Assembly (NCBI RefSeq): GCF_019090165.1
Contig: NZ_JAHRIB010000079.1
Location: 1-64,000 of the forward strand
From: Streptomyces sp. BV286
Lineage (GTDB): Bacteria > Actinomycetota > Actinomycetes > Streptomycetales > Streptomycetaceae
Direction: 5' to 3'
Length of the DNA: 64,000 bases
Shown: positions 59,662 through 64,000 of the stretch, one piece after another
Layout: each line of letters begins with the position of its first letter
Position numbering within the stretch: the first letter of the stretch is position 1
Notes under the pieces: generated by a model
What the model saw: only the letters and a program-made list of their open reading frames with translations
Databases searched by the model: none
What the model was told of the DNA's origin: nothing
Program-made: the position numbers and the translations under genes

Positions 59662-59970
59662 ATGCGCTACCGGCTCACGTTCGTCGTCGGACTGACCCTG
59701 GGATACGTGCTCGGCTCACGTGCCGGGCGCGAGCGGTACGAGCAGCTGAGGAAGACCGCCCGGCAGGTCGCGCAGAACCCGGCGGTGCGCAACACCGCCG
59801 AGTCCGCGGCCCAGCAGGGGCGGCAGTTCGCCGGGAAGGCGTACCACGTGGTGAGTGAGAAAGTCGGTGACAAGGTCCCCGACTCGGTCACCGACAGGGT
59901 CCGCTCCCTGCGCGAGCGCAGCCCGAACGGCACCCGTAGCGAGGACGACTGGGGCACCAGCAACACGTAA
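59662..59970 (+). CDS. small single-pass membrane protein, YtxH-like
   Basis: 102 aa from ATG 59662 (AGGAAGGG 8 nt upstream; GTG 59653 is too close). N-terminal helix LTFVVGLTLGYVLGSRAGRERYEQL is the glycine-zipper start common to YtxH/DUF-type actinobacterial proteins. The rest is amphipathic helix and a charged tail. Function unknown; envelope-stress or membrane-organising roles are proposed for relatives. Confidence 0.75.
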   Translation: MRYRLTFVVGLTLGYVLGSRAGRERYEQLRKTARQVAQNPAVRNTAESAAQQGRQFAGKAYHVVSEKVGDKVPDSVTDRVRSLRERSPNGTRSEDDWGTSNT

Positions 59971-60033
59971 CCGGTACGAGAGCCTCCGCCGCACCGGTAC
60001 GGCCAGCTCCGGTCGTACGGCAGAATTTCCGCC

Positions 60034-61488
60034 ATGGGGATAGTCGCCGGGCTGGACAGTTCGCCCGATTTCACACGCATCGTCGTCTGTGACGCGGACA
60101 GCGGAGCCGTGCTCAGGCAGGGGTATGCCCCGCATCCGATGGACGGCTCGGCGGACGGTGGGCGGCCCTCGGACGTCGACCCGCAGGCCTGGCTGCTGTC
60201 CCTGGGCGAGGCCGCGGGCGGCGGGCTCCTGGAGGGCGTGCAGGCCATCGGTGTGTCCGCCCAGCAGAACGGGCTCGTCCCGGTGGACGCCCAGGGCAAC
60301 ACGATCCGTCCGGCGATGGTCGGCGGGGACAAGCGGGCGCAGGTCGCCGCCGCCGACCTCGTCGACGCGCTCGGCGGGCGGGAGGCCTGGGCGCAGGCCG
60401 TGGGGTGCGTGCCGCAGGCGGCGCAGCCCGTGACGAAGCTGCGCTGGCTCGCGAAGAACGAACCCGAGGCGGCCCTGCGCACCGCCATGCTGCTCCAGGC
60501 GCACGACTGGCTGGTGTGGCAGCTGCTCGGCCGTCCGGCGCGCCGGACCACGGACCGGGGCGGAGCCTCCGGCACCGGCTACTGGTCGGCGGCGACCGGC
60601 GCGTACCGGCCCGATCTCGTGGAGCTGGCGCTCGGCCACCAGGCGTTGCTGCCCGATGTGCTCGGACCGTGGGAGGCCGCGGGGACGACGCCCGAGGGGC
60701 TGCTGATCTCCGCCGGCACGGGCGAGACGATGGCGGCGGCCTTCGGCCTGGGCATCGGGCTCGGGGACGCGGTGGTGTCGCTCGGCGCCTCCGGTTCCGT
60801 GATGGCCGTCCACCAGGAGGCGCTGGTGGACTCCTCCGGGATGATCACCTCGCTCGCGGACGCGACCGGGATGCACCTGCCGGTCGTCACCACCCTCAAC
60901 GCCGTACGGGCACTGCGCGGGGCCGCGGAACTGCTCGGCGTACCCGATCTGGAGGCCCTGTCGGACCTCGCGATGAAGTCCACCCCGGGCTCCCACGGGC
61001 TCGTGATGCTGCCGTACCTGGAGGGCGAGCGGACGCCGAACCTGCCGCACACCGCGGGGACGCTGGCCGGGCTGCGGCGGGAGTCGATGAAGCCCGAGCA
61101 TCTGGCGCGGGCCGCCTTCGAGGGCATGCTGTGCGGGCTCGCGGACGCCCTGGACGTGCTGCGCAAGCGGGGTGTGGAGGTGCGGCGGATCTTCCTGCTG
61201 GGCCAGGCCGCCGAGCTGAGCGCGGTGCAGGCGTGCGCGCCGGCGCTGCTCGGTACGCAGATCGTGGTGCCGCAGCCCGCGGACTACGCGGCGATCGGCG
61301 CGGCCCGGCAGGCGGCCTGGGCGCTCGGCGTCCAGCAGGGCACGATCCAGCCGGGGCTGCCTCCGGTCTGGCAGGGGGCGGCCGCGCAGGTCCTGGAGCC
61401 CGGCGAGGAGCTGGCGGTGGGGCAGGCCGTGCGGCAGCAGTACGTCTCGGTGCGGGACCAGACCCACCCGGGGGCCTTCCGGTCCTGA
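60034..61488 (+). CDS. FGGY-family carbohydrate kinase (xylulokinase-like)
   Basis: 484 aa. Actin-fold sugar kinase: GLDSS near 7 (phosphate-1; usual DxGT slot is SSPDFT), QQNGLVPVD, catalytic Asp in TDRGGASGTGYW, GTGETMAAAFG and SLGASGSVMAV (phosphate-2 area), and MLPYLEGERTPN. Closest in feel to xylulokinase. It could phosphorylate xylulose or another ketopentose. It is 43 kb from the arabinan genes, so a link is only possible. ATG 60034; no strong ribosome site. Confidence 0.82.
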   Translation: MGIVAGLDSSPDFTRIVVCDADSGAVLRQGYAPHPMDGSADGGRPSDVDPQAWLLSLGEAAGGGLLEGVQAIGVSAQQNGLVPVDAQGNTIRPAMVGGDKRAQVAAADLVDALGGREAWAQAVGCVPQAAQPVTKLRWLAKNEPEAALRTAMLLQAHDWLVWQLLGRPARRTTDRGGASGTGYWSAATGAYRPDLVELALGHQALLPDVLGPWEAAGTTPEGLLISAGTGETMAAAFGLGIGLGDAVVSLGASGSVMAVHQEALVDSSGMITSLADATGMHLPVVTTLNAVRALRGAAELLGVPDLEALSDLAMKSTPGSHGLVMLPYLEGERTPNLPHTAGTLAGLRRESMKPEHLARAAFEGMLCGLADALDVLRKRGVEVRRIFLLGQAAELSAVQACAPALLGTQIVVPQPADYAAIGAARQAAWALGVQQGTIQPGLPPVWQGAAAQVLEPGEELAVGQAVRQQYVSVRDQTHPGAFRS

Positions 61489-61654
61489 GCCTCCGAGGGT
61501 CCCGGCCACCCGGACGGCCTACGGCTCGGGGCCGGCATGTGGTCCTCTCTTGGACCTCTCTTGGGTTAATCAGTTGAGGTAACGCGGGTGGAGTGTTCGA
61601 CGATAGGGGCCAAGGGCAACCAACCGCCCCGCCGCCGACCCCGAGAGACCCAGC

Positions 61655-63388
61655 GTGCTCATACGACTTCTGCGTACCTATCTCACGCCCTACAAGAAAC
61701 CCATCGGCCTGCTCGTACTGCTGCAGTTCCTGCAGACCTGCGCCACGCTCTACCTGCCCACGCTGAACGCCGACATCATCGACAACGGTGTCGTGACGGG
61801 GGACACGGGCTACATCCTGTCCTTCGGCGCCCTGATGATCGGCATCTCGCTGGCGCAGGTCGTCTGCAACATCGGTGCCGTCTACTACGGCGCCCGCACG
61901 GCCGCGGCGGTCGGCCGGGACATCCGGGCCGGGGTCTTCGACCGGGTGCAGTCGTTCTCCGCGCGTGAGGTCGGCCACTTCGGGGCGCCGTCCCTGATCA
62001 CCCGCACGACGAACGACGTGCAGCAGGTGCAGATGCTCGCGCTGATGACGTTCACCCTGCTGGTGTCGGCGCCGATCATGTGCGTGGGCGGGATCGTGCT
62101 GGCGCTCGGCCTGGACGTACCGCTGTCCGGGGTGCTGCTGGCCGTGGTGCCGGTGCTCGGGATCTCCGTCAGTCTCATCGTGCGCCGGCTGCGGCCGCTG
62201 TTCCGCACCATGCAGGTGCGGCTCGACACGGTGAACCGGGTGCTGCGCGAGCAGATCACCGGCAACCGCGTCATCCGGGCCTTCGTGCGGGACGCGTACG
62301 AGGAGGAGCGCTTCCGGAAGGCGAACGCCGACCTCACCGAGGTGTCGCTGGGGACCGGGCGGATGCTGGCGTTGATGTTCCCGATCGTCATGACGGTGGT
62401 GAACGTCTCGTCGATCGCGGTGGTGTGGTTCGGTGCCCACCGGATCGACAGCGGCGGGATGGAGATCGGCGCGCTGACCGCGTTCCTCGCCTATCTCATG
62501 CAGATCGTGATGTCCGTGATGATGGCCACCTTCATGTTCATGATGGTGCCGCGCGCGGAGGTCTGCGCCGAGCGCATCCAGGAGGTCCTGGACACCTCCA
62601 GCAGTGTGGTGCCGCCGAAGGCGCCCGTGCTGGAGCTGCGGCGGCACGGTCATCTGGAGGTCCGCGGGGCCGGGTTCCGCTTCCCGGGCGCCGAGGAGCC
62701 CGTGCTGAGGGCCGTCGACCTGGTGGCGCTGCCGGGCGAGACGACCGCCGTCATCGGTTCGACGGGCAGCGGCAAGTCGACCCTGCTCGGGCTGGTCCCC
62801 CGGCTGTTCGACGCCACCGACGGTCAGGTGCTGGTGGACGGCGTCGACGTACGGACGGTCGAGCCGCGGCTGCTGGCGCGCACGGTGGGCCTCGTACCGC
62901 AGAAGCCGTATCTGTTCGCGGGCACCGTCGCCACCAACCTGCGGTACGGGAATCCGGACGCGACGGACGAGGAGCTGTGGCACGCGCTGGAGGTCGCGCA
63001 GGCCAAGGGGTTCGTCGAAGGGCTGGAGAACGGTCTGGACGCCCCGATCGCGCAGGGCGGGACGAACGTGTCGGGCGGTCAGCGGCAGCGGCTCGCCATC
63101 GCCCGGACCCTCGTGCAGCGTCCCGAGATCTATCTGTTCGACGACTCCTTCTCCGCGCTCGACTACGCGACGGACGCGGCGCTGCGCACGGCGCTCGCGC
63201 GGGAGACCGCGGAGGCGACCGTCGTGATCGTCGCCCAGCGGGTGTCGACCATCAGGGACGCCGACCGGATCGTGGTCCTCGACGAGGGCCGGGTCGTCGG
63301 GACCGGCCGCCATCACGAGCTGATGGCGGACAACGAGACCTACCGGGAGATCGTGCTCTCCCAGCTGACGGAAGCGGAGGCAGCCTGA
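61655..63388 (+). CDS. ABC exporter half-transporter, degenerate NBD
   Basis: 577 aa, GTG 61655. Six-helix TMD (1-320) fused to an NBD: Walker A GSTGSGKST, signature VSGGQRQRLAIAR, Walker B YLFDDSFSALD. The catalytic Glu after Walker B is Asp, and the H-loop His is Gln (VIVAQRVST). This is the pattern of the non-canonical subunit of heterodimeric multidrug exporters. The partner follows, overlapping by 1 nt (TGATG). Confidence 0.9.
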   Translation: MLIRLLRTYLTPYKKPIGLLVLLQFLQTCATLYLPTLNADIIDNGVVTGDTGYILSFGALMIGISLAQVVCNIGAVYYGARTAAAVGRDIRAGVFDRVQSFSAREVGHFGAPSLITRTTNDVQQVQMLALMTFTLLVSAPIMCVGGIVLALGLDVPLSGVLLAVVPVLGISVSLIVRRLRPLFRTMQVRLDTVNRVLREQITGNRVIRAFVRDAYEEERFRKANADLTEVSLGTGRMLALMFPIVMTVVNVSSIAVVWFGAHRIDSGGMEIGALTAFLAYLMQIVMSVMMATFMFMMVPRAEVCAERIQEVLDTSSSVVPPKAPVLELRRHGHLEVRGAGFRFPGAEEPVLRAVDLVALPGETTAVIGSTGSGKSTLLGLVPRLFDATDGQVLVDGVDVRTVEPRLLARTVGLVPQKPYLFAGTVATNLRYGNPDATDEELWHALEVAQAKGFVEGLENGLDAPIAQGGTNVSGGQRQRLAIARTLVQRPEIYLFDDSFSALDYATDAALRTALARETAEATVVIVAQRVSTIRDADRIVVLDEGRVVGTGRHHELMADNETYREIVLSQLTEAEAA

Positions 63389-64000
63389 TGGCCGGGCCCA
63401 TGGGGCGGATGATGGCCGGCGGCGGTCCCGACCAGCACTCGATGGATTTCAAGGGGTCCGGGAAGCGGCTGCTGGCGCAGTTCAGGCCCGAGCGCACCAC
63501 GCTGTACGTGATGCTGGCCGCCGTGGTCCTCAGCGTGGGCCTGTCGGTCGTGGGCCCGAAGATTTTGGGCCGGGCCACCGACCTGGTCTTCGCGGGGATC
63601 GTCGGGCGGGACATGCCCGCCGGGCAGACGAAGGCCGAGGCTCTCGCGGCGATGCGGGAGCGCGGCGACGGCGGTACGGCCGACATGCTCTCCGGGACCG
63701 ACTTCACACCGGGCGAGGGCATCGACTTCGGGGCGGTCGGCGAGGTGCTGGGAATCGCGCTCGTGGCGTTCCTGGCGGCCGGGCTGCTGATGACCGTGGC
63801 GACGCGGCTGGTGAACCGGGCCGTCAACCTGACCATGTACAAGATGCGCGAGGACGTCCAGACCAAGCTGTCGCGGCTGCCGCTGTCGTACTTCGACAAG
63901 CGGCAGCGCGGTGAGGTGCTCAGCCGCGCCACGAACGACATCGACAACATCGGGCAGACCCTCCAGCAGTCGATGGGTCAGCTGATCAACTCGCTGCTGA
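63388..64000 (+). CDS. ABC exporter partner subunit (partial)
   Basis: Begins at ATG 63388 and runs off the right edge after 204 codons. Met/Gly-rich start (MAGPMGRMMAGGGPDQH), first helix about 38-60, then an extended extracytoplasmic loop containing DMPAGQTKAEALAAMRER and GTDFTPGEGIDF, a second helix, and YKMREDVQTKLSRLPLSYFDKRQRGEVLSRATNDIDNI, the coupling region of type IV exporters. The NBD lies outside the window; it is expected to hold the competent ATP site. Confidence 0.9.
   Translation, partial: MAGPMGRMMAGGGPDQHSMDFKGSGKRLLAQFRPERTTLYVMLAAVVLSVGLSVVGPKILGRATDLVFAGIVGRDMPAGQTKAEALAAMRERGDGGTADMLSGTDFTPGEGIDFGAVGEVLGIALVAFLAAGLLMTVATRLVNRAVNLTMYKMREDVQTKLSRLPLSYFDKRQRGEVLSRATNDIDNIGQTLQQSMGQLINSLL

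Noticed and set aside
60034..61488. FGGY kinase as part of the arabinan regulon
   Set aside because: No operator motif upstream and a distance of more than 35 kb; the link would rest only on the pentose theme.
1..64000. CRISPR arrays, insertion sequences, prophage or integrative element ends
   Set aside because: No regularly spaced repeats, no transposase or integrase genes, and no direct repeat of a tRNA 3' end were seen.

Overview
The window is high-GC actinobacterial DNA and almost certainly a Streptomyces chromosome. Support for this comes from third-codon GC bias, many GTG/ATG starts with AGGAG-type ribosome sites, chains of ATGA-overlapping genes, Tat signal peptides, and close resemblance from memory to the Streptomyces proteins MatB and Mbl. 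No IS element, integrase, prophage, CRISPR array or rRNA was seen. Three tRNA genes are present.

Layout. 1-228: start of a small zinc-ribbon gene (leftward). 483-9092: a sugar-acid operon with an enolase-superfamily dehydratase, a zinc dehydrogenase, an unassigned TIM-barrel-like protein, a ChvE/GguA/GguB-type monosaccharide importer and a mutarotase. 9221-10948: an aminotransferase with a repetitive tail. 11075-13482: two secreted GH43 arabinan enzymes. 13717-17522: secreted intradiol dioxygenase, zinc-ribbon protein, LysR regulator, and a regulator with two C-terminal HTHs. 17717-19228: intracellular GH51 arabinofuranosidase. 19368-23484: a two-gene module of a three-helix membrane protein and a 1120-residue P-loop NTPase that carries degenerate metallophosphoesterase-like and SIR2-like regions. 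This module is the best candidate for an undescribed conflict or sensing system. 23551-25214: SMP-30 lactonase and IclR regulator. 25354-28052: PucR regulator, 50-residue membrane peptide, DUF3068 protein.

28560-39653: a long translationally coupled operon for cell-envelope glycan or lipid work (GT4, two methyltransferases, a 1499-residue AftD-like arabinofuranosyltransferase, a condensation-fold acyltransferase, a DMT permease, a Trm112 protein, an FkbM methyltransferase), followed by a hypothetical gene. 39664-42599: ATP-grasp, MerR-PP2C fusion, S51 peptidase. 42624-48066: malonate locus (GntR regulator, MatC, MatB, fused carboxyltransferase). 48368-51078: MreB-like Mbl and a GAF histidine kinase with an abnormal ATPase end. 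51222-58761: fructan locus (secreted GH32, sugar-binding protein, two permeases, intracellular GH32, LacI). 59104-59497: tRNA(CAT) and two tRNA-Asn. 59662-64000: small membrane protein, FGGY kinase, heterodimeric ABC exporter (second subunit cut by the window end).

How it fits together. The iclR, abnA and GH51 promoters share one architecture: near-consensus -35/-10, then GTTCG-N25-CGAAC starting 2-3 bp after the -10. The dehydratase operon keeps the right half at the same distance. I infer one IclR regulon that secretes arabinan-degrading enzymes, imports and trims the products, and oxidises the sugar via lactone (SMP-30) and aldonate (dehydratase). The malonate and fructan loci each show their own operator set next to a cognate regulator gene.
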